From: Lineus longissimus
Lineage: Eukaryota > Nemertea > Pilidiophora > Heteronemertea > Lineidae
Direction: 5' to 3'
DNA: 64,000 nt
NCBI RefSeq assembly: GCF_910592395.1
Contig: NC_088317.1
Span: 6,202,001 to 6,266,000 of the forward strand
Of this stretch, positions 12,541 to 24,136 are shown one piece after another. The notes below the pieces were generated by a model. That model searched no databases, had not been told where the DNA came from, and worked only from the letters and a program-made list of their open reading frames with translations. Each line of letters begins with the position of its first letter. The first letter of the stretch is position 1. Both the position numbers and the translations under genes were made by a program.

Positions 12541-12611
12541 AATGGGTTTTACTCGAACATACCAAATATTTCTAAAATCTCAGTTTTTGTGGGCTGAACT
12601 TCAACCCCCTA

Positions 12612-14545
12612 GAAGAAAACGGGGAAGAAAAAGGACAGGAGGGCAGTGGTGGTTCCTCCAACCAGACTCAACAGGTTACCAAACTTTGGGATGGTCTCGG
12701 CCACGAACAAGATCGCACACGTAAAGAGTGTTCGTATTACGATTCTCTTGATGCCAATTTTTGAAAGAAATGAGGACCTACCATCTTGAATTGTCCAATG
12801 CTTTCGGAAAGGTAATTTTTATGTGCTCACATGAGAAAGAGAGATCCTGAAGAACAACCCTGAGTTTGAACTTGAGAATGAATGTTCAGGCAGTGTTGAA
12901 AGTACCAGTAATCACCTGTACACTATAATACATTAGGTACTTAGGTACTTACTTTGTGGTACTTTCAGTGCTCCTTCAATTTCCTGTAGCACTGGGTTGA
13001 TGACGATAACGAACTCAAAGAGTAGGTGTAAAGTAAGAAGAATCTGTGCGACGTAGAGAAGTGGTCCATTGGCAACCTCGTACAGGGAGGCTATAACGTT
13101 GTCGTCTACCCCGATGCCCAAGACAAATTACCCCGCCATGGCGACTGGTAAATACATACAAAGAACCACTGAAAAAAGAGAGCAACATATCGGCATTGCA
13201 AAATAAAGTTAAATTAATTTATCATCCCTGAAACAACAGGAAACTGACCAATTTGGATATTAGGTCAGGGCTTGGTTTTGTAGTGGACAGCGCAGCGCTC
13301 CTGGGACAGGTTCAACGTAAGACTATTTCATTGAAGGGAGTCTGATAGATAAAAGGTCACTTTGGCGACTCTACTCTTGGTCTCTATGCTGTTATGAGAA
13401 CGACTCCTTTCGGTAAGCACTACCAATGTGGCGTTGATTTAACCCACATGTGTAAGCGATGTATACGGATTTGGAGAACTTGTCCTGTTCCTTCATGTCG
13501 TGTTGTATGGACAACAGGACAGGGTGGTTTCCGTAGGCGAAGAATATGGTCCCCAGTGACATCAGGGCAGGCTTAATATCGACAGGGTTGTGGTACGCCT
13601 CGATCAAGTCCCTCGCCATAATGATTTTGGCGACTATGCAGACGCAGGCGATTGCGGTAGATGCCAAGGCTGCGATTGCGATGTGCCTGCGGAAGGTGGA
13701 TGAAAGCATGGTCAGGGATCTGAAGTTGATAAATCGACTAACACGGTGCCTAGTTGAATGAATATACCGCCTACAGGCCACAATCGACTCGCCCAAATCT
13801 TTACTCTAACGAATTTTAGAGGGGTGAAATGCACTCCTTACACCCCTTAATTTCACCAGCCACAAAATATCGGGCTGGTCTGGTCTGTTTCCAGAAATCT
13901 ATTCCCGACGCAACAGGGTAGTATCGGTTAGACATCGTGACTGAATTCCCCCAAGAATATGACCATTTGCTGGAAAGCTGTCTTCTGCTTTTCCTTCTGC
14001 AAAATTCCGAGTCAGCACGGGGGTCAGTACTAAAGTACATTTGGTTTCAACATTGTCTGTATCTTTGCCTCTTTCAATAATTTTGACTCTGGTTAGATCT
14101 TCATTTTATGAAATATCTGCAAAATATAGCTAGAGCCATTGGACAATATGGGAAGAGCAAAATCACAAGGAAATCATGTAATTTCCTCACCACATGTCCT
14201 TTGGACTCTCAAGCCAAGTGGGAGGCGTGAGAACAGCCACGATGATGATTATCCAATAGCAGAACGACACGTGTACACCGACGTCAGCGAGCAGTTCCTG
14301 AATGATTTCCGCCGCTAAAAGAACGACATGCCACTGCCGGCCATGCCCCCAATGATGAACACGACGGCACCGGGAACGGTCAGGCTCTTGTGGCTGACGA
14401 TATCAACCGAGTCCAGAGGGTTCCCTTCATCGCGAGACCGGTTATCACTCTGTATGCTTGGCGCAAGATAGTCCGTCGAACCAGCCATTTCCGTGTCTTT
14501 AGAATTGTCCTCGGCCCCCATTGTGTAATTGAAATATTTTTTCAA
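12612..14545 (-). pseudogene. Aa_trans-family amino-acid transporter, degenerate
   Basis: Four spliced segments can be read on the minus strand. Exon 1 (14,545-14,191) has an N-terminal tail, TVPGAVVFIIGGMAGSG (TM1 start) and then PPTWLESPKDMW. Exon 2 (13,686-13,448) reads HIAIAALASTAIACV to FFAYGNHPVLLSIQHDM. Exon 3 (13,168-12,953) contains CMYLPVAMAG and VIVINPVLQEIE. Exon 4 (about 12,755-12,612) contains FVAETIPKFGNLLSLVGG. Intron borders fit GT/AG and the codon phases join. This order is typical of invertebrate Aa_trans (SLC32/36/38-type) carriers. Lesions: TM1 runs straight into the middle of the carrier with a frame change near 14,320, so the segments between are deleted; TAA replaces the Tyr of a GYF motif near 13,130; TAG follows FFPVFF near 12,612. 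Probably a dead copy. Confidence 0.75.
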
Positions 14546-14579
14546 AGAAAAAAGATGTTTCTCACGAAAAACCTTTAAA

Positions 14580-15886
14580 TCTGGACACAGTTAGCTCAAT
14601 AATTGGATGCCCACTAGAATATGAAAGAAGCGAAGTTGAAGTCTTGATCTCAAGATGAGAACCGTACTGCTTCCAATGCGATGTTTACTGCCGAAAATAT
14701 TTGGTTGCAGTTCTTTCTAAAGGGCTCATGGCAGCTCTTCCTGATTACCATTCAGGCCCTTAAACAAACATAAAAATGAAAAAAAATCGATATCCACGTA
14801 TGCACAATCGACCGGAAGGAAGTCTCACGTAAATTCACTTATCCCTTGTGATTGGCTCGATCAACACCGCTGAAACAAAATTCAGAGGCTGCGATTGGCC
14901 ACACGAAGGGAGCGGCTTCAGTTAAACTGCTGTTGGAAGTGTCAAATGGATATCCACGACTATCAAACAATATGGAAATCTATATGTCAAACGTAATACA
15001 ACGCAAATCATACTGTCTTGAGTTTTGGCCTTAATTATCCAGCAGTGACACTGTCATGACAGTTCGTTCCATTTTATGTTTAATTTGATACGGTAAGGCC
15101 GATCTTTCGTGAGAGAACAAGATAAGGCGAAGGTCAACTGATAAGCAGGTCACATCTGATTCGAGCGTCGTAAGAAAAACAGCTATTCTTACACTTTACC
15201 AGGGAGCTTTTGGCTGATAACCAAAGGTCAGACATATACGACGTACATTGTCTAAATGGATCATTGATTAAAAGTGAATGACCAGTCTACATGTATTTTG
15301 GGGCGGTCTACACTCTCTGTCACGCTTCGAGTTCTGTTTTGTGAAATCATGTCAAATGTTTCTGGTTCAATGACCTAGACTACCACACATTCGTTCAAAC
15401 ATGGCTGACGGTTGTTCAAAACATGGCGGACGGGCGTCTGTGTTTTCTAACTTGGCCGCTAGGGTTTTTAGGAGTGCATGTCAGCTTTGATCAACGCCAT
15501 GTTTTTCTAATCTGAGAGAGTAGTAACGGGAGATTATGCAGGACAGCCACTAATGATAATATATGTATATTTATCATGTGATTGAGAAGTGAAAATACCA
15601 CCACTTTGTCCCAACTTACGGATGTATATATCTCTGGCGACCATTCCACAGAAACCATGTCATTGGCTCCCGCTCGTCCTTCCTTGGACTGGAGAATATC
15701 TTCACGACTGTTTTAGGCATGAATTTATCATGTTCCAGCAAATTCCGTTCATTCGGTTCTGTTCCGTTAGTTCGGTGAGGCCTCCAGGCGGTATATTCCA
15801 ACTCGTTCGAAGTGAATTTTGGAATCCTTCTTCGTGGTTTCAAGAAACGCAATGTGACCGTTTTTTAATTTTTGGAAATCTTTCTG
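14580..15886. other. Intergenic, no feature recognised
   Basis: Short frames only. Repeated CAAACATGGCTGACGG / CAAAACATGGCGGACGG near 15,397-15,432 is the only local pattern seen. Confidence 0.4.
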
Positions 15887-16687
15887 CTATTTACCTGTTA
15901 TATTGAAATTGCATGCAATACTTATCAATCCTAATAATGGTTTTTTTCGTTCGTTGTCATGACCATCCCGGGAACAACCCAATAGCAAGCCAAAAATTGA
16001 AAGAAGGTTACCGGAATGCCGACCGAATGCATTAACCGTGAAAATATCATTCGCTACCGCTACCGCAGTTAACGTTATGTACGCGTGAGGTACACGTACC
16101 TTTGAAATTGGGATATGATGCTTCGTCATGGCATAACCGCGGCTCCGCCTGTACCATTGAAAAAACAACGCACCACCTTTTATCAGAACTGATACCAGGT
16201 CACCTCCCGGTGAAAAAAATAGGTCGAACGTTTTACTAAATTGGAGTCGTATACCATGTGTAAAACCGATAGTTATCCAACGACCAGTTATATTATATAC
16301 AGTGGTGTACACCGTGGTTATCAGCAGTTTATCGAATTTCGAACAGCCAATGACAGCTTTTCCATTGGTGCCAAATTGCCCGTAAAGTGCAAACAAACGA
16401 CGTTGGACATGCACTTGAAGACATGTTTCAGAGATCGGTGAGATACAGTGACCTTTGATTTCACCCGTGACGTAGTTATACAGATAAAAGCTAAAAACAC
16501 TCCCTTCCTCTTTTAAAAGGTTCAGATTCTTTCCAGTGTTCGTGAACGACATTTCATAATTCACAGCAAGGAATGCCGTTTTGTATAATAGTACGTAATT
16601 TACACCTACCGATCGATAAACTTGAAGCTTACTGGTTGGAGACTCATCGTTTTGTTTAAGAGACACCAACTCACCAGATAATAGCAT
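15887..16687 (-). CDS. Divergent beta-propeller-like protein, second copy
   Basis: A 266-residue frame nearly identical over its first ~190 residues to the protein at 8,309-8,893 (same start, same FSPGGDLVSVLIKGGALFF segment). Here the frame stays open past ISKVRVPH for another 70 residues. The AAAG/GTACGTG donor is kept, so those last residues may be intron read-through. It lies in the second copy of the segmental duplication. Substitutions are scattered and the frame is open, which suggests recent duplication with some constraint. Function unknown. Confidence 0.5.
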   Translation of the reverse strand: MLLSGELVSLKQNDESPTSKLQVYRSVGVNYVLLYKTAFLAVNYEMSFTNTGKNLNLLKEEGSVFSFYLYNYVTGEIKGHCISPISETCLQVHVQRRLFALYGQFGTNGKAVIGCSKFDKLLITTVYTTVYNITGRWITIGFTHGIRLQFSKTFDLFFSPGGDLVSVLIKGGALFFQWYRRSRGYAMTKHHIPISKVRVPHAYITLTAVAVANDIFTVNAFGRHSGNLLSIFGLLLGCSRDGHDNERKKPLLGLISIACNFNITGK

Positions 16688-17647
16688 AAATACCTATGGT
16701 GAACGGAGGCAGAATGGATCCTCTGCTGTGAAGATTATAACGAAGGGACGGGAAGTTCTTTGGAGAGAATGCATGCAGTTGTAAGAACTGTTAAACGTCA
16801 CCGATAGCTTTGACTTTGAATGCCATGGAAAGATTCCCTTAGGGTACATGTAACTTGCCATGTGTGACAGTTCATTTTAGCCCCGCAAATTAGGAATAGT
16901 CTGGCTTGATTGAAGAATCCCTTGTCGGCAGCCATCGTACTGCCGAGCAGTTACCCCGAACATTCCCGAGCATAAATTATGACACGCGAAGTTTTCCGAT
17001 TGCATCATGACTAACTGACTAGAGAGAAGCATCGCCGCACTAAATATTTAGAGTCTAGACGTTAACTTCATATAAATGAACTGATTCCAAGAGAACCTGG
17101 CGATTCTTTGAGCCGGAAACTTGAACATGGAAAATGTTGCCAAATTTGTTCAACAGAATTTGTATCCATTTTAGTCGCCGTTTAAACTTAATATCAACAG
17201 TTAACTGTTTAAGTTTCATTTCTAAATTTGGGGTGATGTTTTTTGTTTGTGCGCACACAACTTGAACTGCATGCTTGATATGTACATTCAATGCGAATTT
17301 AGAAATAGGCAGTGCAAATGCAATTTGAGGATTGCCAAATACATAAATAAAGTTCTCATTGGGTTGCTTCAAGGTCATAATCTGATTTTGAACTTCATGT
17401 ATCGGATTCAGAGAATAAAGCTTCGAAATCATGTTGCCTGTTCTCATTTGCTTTGAAAAAATGACAAGGTATTTCAAGAAGGATTGTGGAACAGTAATAG
17501 CTGAGTGAACTCCTCGCAGGTAAAACGAGTAGAACGTAGTGAGTCTAAGGACTGTTTCAGGGCTGTGTATGACTGAAATATTGAAGAGTGTCACCTCCTG
17601 GTCGCCGGCCACTGGGGAAAGCAAAGCGAAGTGTGTCTGTAGGTGGC
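15957..17647. repeat. Segmental duplication, copy 2 (paired with 8,150-9,866)
   Basis: Same orientation as copy 1, separated by about 6 kb. Differences are scattered substitutions and small indels. The copy ends inside the family gene at 17,647, where the sequence becomes unrelated. Confidence 0.85.
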
Positions 17648-17654
17648 AGTACAA
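17055..17654 (-). pseudogene. Truncated copy of the 346-residue propeller-like gene
   Basis: This frame matches the C-terminal ~190 residues of the gene at 9,275-10,315, sharing HFALLSPVAGDQEVTLFN and the same C-terminus. The first ~150 codons are absent because the duplication ends at 17,647; the nominal start (MYCHLQTH) uses unrelated flanking sequence. Probably a non-functional 3' fragment, unless spliced to an unseen exon. Confidence 0.65.
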
Positions 17655-17848
17655 TTACCTGGCCTTTTTCAGATATAATAAAACAATTGCTCTGGTGGAA
17701 ATGTTTGATAAAACAAAGCTACGAGTATTTGCCGTCGGATATGTGAAGACTGAGCCTGATTGGTCCCGCTATGTTGTTAAGCACCTATTTTCTCGGTAAA
17801 ACAAAAACGACGTAATGTCTTCGTGGAAAACTTATCACTGGTTTAGAC

Positions 17849-18580
17849 ATGGACACGAAGGAATGGTTGGTCTTTAGAAATAATGGAAACTTGTACGCGA
17901 AAGTTCCTAAAATTTGCTCACTTGCCCCTTGTAAGAAGAATGAGCAGGAGAGTTTCATATTGACCGTGTTTGAATATATCGAAGTCAAAGATCAGGGACA
18001 GGTGGTACTTCATTTCAAACGGCCTAATAGGAAGAGCTGGCGTTTTTCATTCTTTCATTATCCGTACAGTGGCGTCGGCAATAATGGTAACCTAAACCTT
18101 AAAACGAGGCGCTGGGTCGTCGGCCAGTGGCACCCTCGTTACAACTTGAAATTCAACACGTGTGATGATCCGTCTACTGGCGAAATCTATATGATGATCT
18201 ACTCATCCTATCTAGAAGTTTACCAGATCAGACGAGCAGATGGCTACAGAAAGGTGACATCGAGAGCGATATCGAAGTGGGTTATGTTTGGCGCAATGGT
18301 CTTCGACAATATAGGACACCGCATTATATTAATGGCAAATGACAAGGCGAACTTGTGGTACTTAGTTGGGATCCCATTGACATGTGACGGCAACTTTCTT
18401 CCAGTAATATCTGGGCTGAAACTCTCCGAGTATAAGACTCCCTATGCGCGAAGTGAGATCATTATATCTGTGAATATCTGGGCAGATTTAGCCTTCGACC
18501 CGAGCGGATTTTTGCTTGCTACAAGTTTCGAGAGACGAAAACCGATTGATATTTATCGTATTACGCCTGATATCTACTGA
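17849..18580 (+). CDS. Divergent beta-propeller-like protein, third family member
   Basis: A 243-residue frame from ATG at 17,849 (MDTKEWLVF) to TGA, on the opposite strand to the other members. DLAFDPSGFLLATSFE near the C-terminus is the clearest propeller-blade pattern in the family (F-x-P-x-G-x-L-L-A-T). LEVYQIRRADGYRKV resembles the strand and turn of another blade. Upstream, after a TTTTTCAG acceptor-like site, 17,672-17,802 is open and reads IALVEMFDKTKLRVFAV, also blade-like, but ends in a stop before this ATG; it may be a 5' exon or a broken N-terminus. No named family assigned. Confidence 0.5.
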   Translation: MDTKEWLVFRNNGNLYAKVPKICSLAPCKKNEQESFILTVFEYIEVKDQGQVVLHFKRPNRKSWRFSFFHYPYSGVGNNGNLNLKTRRWVVGQWHPRYNLKFNTCDDPSTGEIYMMIYSSYLEVYQIRRADGYRKVTSRAISKWVMFGAMVFDNIGHRIILMANDKANLWYLVGIPLTCDGNFLPVISGLKLSEYKTPYARSEIIISVNIWADLAFDPSGFLLATSFERRKPIDIYRITPDIY

Positions 18581-18796
18581 TCGAGAAAAAGGACCGAAAC
18601 TGTTTTTCCACTTAGCAGTAATACGTGTACTAAAAGTACATAATACTGTTAATTCCCAGTCGTATTGCTGTCCACAACAAAATAAGACCGTGTAAAACAG
18701 CGCTTGTTGCTGCAGTAGGCCTACCCATGGAGGCATGTCCGATCAGCTAGATAACACCTTATTTTGAACCAAATGCGAGATACCTGTATTTTCGGT

Positions 18797-18990
18797 GTAT
18801 TCCTGTTTCGCCTATTCCTGTTTCGCCTATTCCTGTTTCGCCTATTCCTGTTTCGCCTATTCGCCTATTCCTGTTCCGCCTAATTCCTGTTTCGCCTATT
18901 CTTGATTCGTCTACTTCCTGTTTCGCCTAATTCCTGTTTCGCCTATTCCTGTTTCTCCTATTTCCTGTTTCGCCTATTCCTGTTTCGCCT
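18797..18990. repeat. 15-bp minisatellite (TATTCCTGTTTCGCC)
   Basis: About twelve head-to-tail copies of TTCGCCTATTCCTGT with a few variants (TTCTCC, TTCGTC, an extra T). It follows the propeller-like gene by ~220 bp. No coding role. Confidence 0.9.
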
Positions 18991-18994
18991 ATTC

Positions 18995-20940
18995 AAATGT
19001 ATTGCTAGCCTCCCCACATACGCAGCTCAGGCCAAATGCGTTTTCCAACACAGAGGTCTCTCACCTGTTGGAATGGCCTGAGGATCATCCCCGCTTCCAT
19101 GACTGCAGATTGTGCCCCGGGTCCTCTTTGTCCGTTCCTTCCTTTGATTACTCTGTTTCAACGTGTGGCAAGATATTAGGTAGGCCCTGCTGGCGGCATC
19201 CTCCCACCTGTTTCATGTCTCTCACATGTCTCCACCGACCTGTACCACCACAATCAATATTTCTGTTATGAAAAACCAAGTGACAATTCTACATTGAGAA
19301 GTACCAGTACAATAATGGTGTATTTGCTGCAATCAATACCAAACATGTAATCGTGTCCTACAAGCGCCAGATGGAGTTTCTACAGAGTTGTGCGCTGTAT
19401 GCATTAGTCGTGATGTGAAGGGGCGGACAAGACCGTTGTGTCAATAGCTTCACTTGGTTTAACGCCAGTAGTCTCGTCAACTGACGTCGTACCACCAGGA
19501 GGCATATCTCACCAGATTATGCTGATAAAGGGAAAGCAATCTACAAAGCAATGGTCTTTTGGACTGGATATTGATATAGAACTGCCAGTCATTCATATGT
19601 GTGATGTGCAATGATCCAGAAATTACATTTTGATCGAATTTATGAAGACACCATAGGCCTATAACATGGATAACAATGTACAAAACATCAACACGGTAAG
19701 TGGCAGGGTTATCGTCTGTGTTCTTTGTTTAGACTTATCATGCTTATTGTGAATATATTATTGAAAAGTTATTTTCAAGCGCAGCTTACCTAATTTAACT
19801 TCACCCTTTATATTTTAAAATGTCTTCGACCCATTAGGCGGCCGTTTTACCTGGGTATAGCAGTCGGTAACGTCGCTTTATCCATGTTATTCCGATAGGA
19901 ATTCACTACTAGCAGCTAGGTGACAGGTAGCTCTAAATCGATCACGTTCGTTCTTTCAAAAATTTATAACTCACTTTTAGAACTTCCTAATATGTAAATA
20001 CATACTTGATATAAATTTCTACGAAAAAAACAATTCGAGTCCATTTTATTCGCGCTGGTGTGTCCAGTTACTGGGCGGGGCACATGTGAACTATGCAATG
20101 GTCTTCTCTCATCACATGCAGCCGATAAATCTAAATGTCGCACATATTTCGTGAATCCTCAAACAGGAATACGATATATCGGATTGATCACAAGACGTTC
20201 ACCTGGCAGTTCCGATGTACAACTTGTTTCATGCTTATTGCCAATGCAGAAAGCGTGTCCTTTTCATTTCGGAAATAGGCATTGCCTCGATCAGTGAAAT
20301 GCCAATTTAAATGAAACGAGGGAGACACTAAATTATTTCCTTTCGTGATTATTTGGACATGTTCGCATGCTGTTGTAATAAACGCCGTTCGTGTGCATTG
20401 TATTTTCTTGTTGCAGGTGTAATTAAATAAAAACTTCTTTAGTGTAGTCACATTATGCACACGAGAAACTTGGCTTTTATATTATTTGTATATCAGTCTA
20501 CACAACGACGTTGTTTAAAGTTATATTCAATGCGTATATTTACACAATATTCATTGCATCGAAACTCAGATTATATTTTCAAATTTCTAAACGAATTTTA
20601 ATAGTTGGTATTTAAAGGCAGCACATATATTTAATGTGATAACACAGGCTGCTGTTTTAGCTGAGTATAAACCAACAGGGAAAAGGCACGGAACGGTGAA
20701 TCTTGTAGGCTGCATATTCTACATTGCCAATATGACCAATCCTCATAGAGGAGGCGCTTAATTGATCGACATGTCATTCCAACATCATGTGGACGTGCGT
20801 TATGTAATGTGTTCTTAGTGCTAACCCCGCTAACCCTTACCACGCAATCCTGGTGTCCTGATAAGTCGGGCCGCAAGTACTATTTTCCAATTGCACTATT
20901 TTTGTTGTTAATTAAGCCAATCAGGACAATCCCATGCCGT
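18995..20940. other. Intergenic, no gene recognised
   Basis: Frames are short and motif-free. AT-rich stretches occur at 19,960-20,050 and 20,460-20,640. Confidence 0.4.
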
Positions 20941-20968
20941 AATTGCCGGCCATAAACTGCGAATGTAG

Positions 20969-21792
20969 GTAATAAAGGCACTGGAAAAAAAGGCACTGGA
21001 AAAAAGGTACAGAAAAAAAGGTACTAGGTAAAAAAGGCACTGGAAAAAAGGCACTGTAAAAAAAGGCACTAGGAAAAAAAGGCACTAGGAAAAAAAGGCA
21101 CTGGAAAAAAAGGCACTGGAAAAAAAGGCACCAGGTAAAAAAGGCACTGGGTAAAAAAGGCACTGGAAAAAAGGCACCAGGAAAAATGGCACCAGAAAAA
21201 AAACGGAATAGCCTATTTTCAGTACCCTCCGACCAGAAAAACTAGCTTGGATAGGCAGGGAATCCTTATAAAAAATGATACAAAGATCATCCGATTTGGT
21301 CGAGTAGTTTAATCAAATTAGATTCAGGGTTCCCTCACCAATAACCTATTTCTACAAGATACAATAGTTTATCACAAGAGTGTCAAAAAGTAAGCGACGA
21401 TGCTAAGACATGATGACATGAAATCACCCCCGGAGCTCACCCATGTGAACTAAAACGGGTTGGGGCAGGTTTGCAGGTTTTTACCTAGAGAAAAAAACTA
21501 ACAAAAAAACACATACACATATAGAAATGCACGGGGGGGGGCACCTCATATGAATTTTGGGCCGAGGTGAATTTTTCACCTAGAGATTTCCTGGTGCCTT
21601 TTTTTCCAGTGCCTTTTTTACCTAGTATAGTGATTTCCTAGTGCCTTTTTTTCCAGTGCCTTTTTTCCTAGTGCCTTTTTTCCTAGTGCCTTTTTTTCCT
21701 GTGCCTTTTTTTCCAGTGCCTTTTTTACCTAGTGCCTTTTTTCCGTACCTTTTTTTCCAGTGCCTTTTTTTCCAGTGCCTTTATTACCGTCT
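20969..21792. repeat. Foldback minisatellite: inverted arrays of an ~18-bp unit
   Basis: The left arm (20,969-21,200) is an array of AAAAAAGGCACTGG units. The right arm (21,592-21,792) is the same unit in inverse, CCAGTGCCTTTTTT. Both arms end in GGTAATAAAGGCACTGG at their outer edges. The 390-bp centre is unrelated and contains a G8 run. CCATAAACTG occurs just outside both arms in direct orientation, which could be a target duplication, though in the right copy the last three bases are also the start of the Harbinger element. Confidence 0.8.
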
Positions 21793-21963
21793 ACCATAAA
21801 CTGGGGCCTTATTCACCAACTTTACGCAAGCTACTTGCGTGCCCGCAAGTGGCTTGCGTGCACGCAAGTCGGATTCATAAAGCAGGCGCAAATTACGAGC
21901 ACGCAATTTTTTACGCATCTCCCCCCCGCAGCTTGCGGATCTGAAATATCTCCCGCAAATCAG

Positions 21964-23438
21964 ATGAGTGCACGCAAAATGGCTGTCGCATTGCTGCTCG
22001 AAGACGAAAACAGGAGGGCTTTACGCCGAAATCGCATCATTAGGGACCGTATTCATCCTTTGGAATTGTACGATGACGTAGACATGATCAAACGATATCG
22101 CATGCCACGACATGTGTTGCTTGAAGTGGTGGACATGATAGGGAATGACTTAGACCATCCCACACGGCGAAACGATGCGATTCCTCCCACGTTACAAGTA
22201 CTGTGTGCATTGCGATACTTTGCCAATGGAAACTTTCAGTATGTGAGTGGTGACCTCTGTGGCATTTCTCAGAGCTCGGTTTCCCGTATAATTCTGAGGG
22301 TAGCAACTGCCCTCACTGCAGTCGCTCCAAACGTCATTACCTTCCCTAGACATCCAGATAGACTACAAGCCATTAAAGAAGGCTTCTATAGTCCGCGTCG
22401 TCGCATTCCTAATGTGATCGGTTGTGTTGATGGAAGTCTTGTGCCAATCGTGACACCATCATTACATGAAGATGCATATGTTTCAAGAAAGCATTCTCAT
22501 GCAATAAACGTTCAGGGCATATGTGATAGTGACATGAAGTTCACAAATTTGGTAGCCCGATGGCCTGGGGCTACTCATGATGCATTTATCTGGAATAATT
22601 GTCACCTTAGCACACGTTTTGAGCATGGAGAATTTCCCGTTGGCCAGCTGCTCGGAGACCGTGCATATCCGCTGCGCCCTTGGCTTCTTACCCCTATCCA
22701 GCACCCTAGAGACGAAGCGGAAAGGAGTTATAACAGGAATCACAGAAGGACTCGACAGAAGATTGAAGGGATATTTGGCAGATGGAAAATGAGGTGGTTA
22801 TGCCTTCACCGAAATGGTAAAACTTTCCGTCATTCTAATTTTTCTTACTAGTTTGAATATGTTTCTGTACAAAGGATGACCCAATAAAATGTCCAAATCC
22901 ATTAGCTTTTGGACATTTTATTGGGTAACCCTGTAGTTTAGGCGCAAGCAATTAAACAGATCTTCGTGCAAATGCTCAACTGCGACGTAAATTTTCATCA
23001 GTTTATTATTAAGTTTCACTTATGAGTGTCGAAGGTGATCACTAGGTTTTTACCAGCTGATCTTTCTGCAGCTATACAAAAAGTACTTTTGAACAGTATA
23101 TTTTTTTAACAAAGGTGTTGAGAGCATATGCGTCATCTTCACCAAATTAACCGATACGGTTTGTGCCCGAACTAACAATCTTCGACAAAAATGCAGTTTT
23201 CTTTATTTCTTATTTCAGGTGGAGCTCTAACACTGAGACCAGAGAGATGCTTAAAAGTCATTACTGCTACAGCTGTTTTGCAAACATATGTGAGGAAAAT
23301 GGTGTGCCCCTTCAGCCTAATGCACCCCCAAATGTGGACGACAACCCAGACAATGACGTGAACCCTCCTCTTCCGAATAACCCAAACGATGGTGAAATAA
23401 TAAGAAATGGGATAATCAGAAACCACTTTGCAAATTAA
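21964..23438 (+). CDS. Harbinger transposase (HARBI1-like, DDE_Tnp_4)
   Basis: Catalyses cut-and-paste transposition in the nucleus. Exon 1 is 21,964-22,816, starting MSARKMAVALLLED. It contains the helix-turn-helix-like QSSVSRIILRV and the catalytic blocks IGCVDGSLVPI (first Asp), RWPGATHDAFIW and LLGDRAYPLRPWL (second Asp), then RTRQKIEGIFGRWKMRW (Glu). A GT donor at 22,817 joins an AG acceptor at 23,217-23,218 so that N-G/G-A-L-T reads across. In exon 2 (from 23,219) one base is missing after TATAVL, shifting the last ~35 codons. Length (~345 aa) is normal. An earlier in-frame ATG at 21,760 lies outside the element and was rejected. Likely recently inactive. Confidence 0.9.
22876..22927. 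other. Strong hairpin in the HARBI1 intron
   Basis: ACCCAATAAAATGTCCAAA and TTTGGACATTTTATTGGGT are perfect inverted repeats separated by about 12 bases. It could be a tiny foldback insertion or an RNA stem in the intron. Confidence 0.75.
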
Positions 23439-23469
23439 GGTCGAATAGCATGATACTGATGTATCTATA

Positions 23470-23697
23470 CAGGGTGTCTCAGAAAGTTGGTCGGGTTCAA
23501 CAGTTTCACATATTTATTTCTTATCTTCATTCGACAAATCATTTCAGTAAAGTGCAAATTTACTATTATATCGTTTGTGTATTAAACTGAAAAAAGTTTT
23601 CATATTCCCCATTCGGTTCCCCCACTTTATAACTCCCTAGGCGTAAATTTTCGATTTTACCTAAATACATTACCGGCAAACTTTCTGGGACACCCCG
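23470..23697. mobile_element. Tc1/mariner-type MITE inside Harbinger
   Basis: The ends CAGGGTGTCTCAGAAAGTT and AACTTTCTGGGACACCCCG are imperfect inverted repeats, flanked by TA on both sides (23,468-23,469 and 23,698-23,699). The 228-bp body is non-coding. TA duplication and a CAGGGTGTC start are typical of IS630/Tc1/mariner-derived MITEs. Confidence 0.8.
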
Positions 23698-24136
23698 TAT
23701 AAGCATGATAATTCTTCATTAAGAAGTAATCATTAAATCGCCTTTGAACCTTCAAACTTTCAAATACCGTAAAACTGTGCCTTATGGGGGCTAGTTTGCC
23801 ACATGCAGATAACAAAATCGCGTCCATTTAAAAAGAAGCTATTCCATCAACAGTACTTTATTTTATGTTCTAATCAATGAGTTTAATCAAAAATAATACT
23901 GTTGATAGAATAACCATTTTAAAAAAACTACGCAATGTCTTTCATGTTCATCTTGTTTATGTCACCAAGTAGCCCCCAAAAAGGCAAAGTTTTAATATTT
24001 CCAACACAAGTTAGTGATGAAACACGAAACTAGTTTAAGTTCACATTTACTTTAATTAACTGTATGTACTAGAAGTACTATTATAGCTGACACAGTTGAA
24101 AGCTGGGAAATTTATTGGTGTCGTGTACATCTACAG

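Noticed and set aside
21760-21963. Earlier in-frame ATG for the Harbinger transposase
   Set aside because: It lies in the minisatellite outside the transposon end; ATG at 21,964 is inside the element and before the conserved part.
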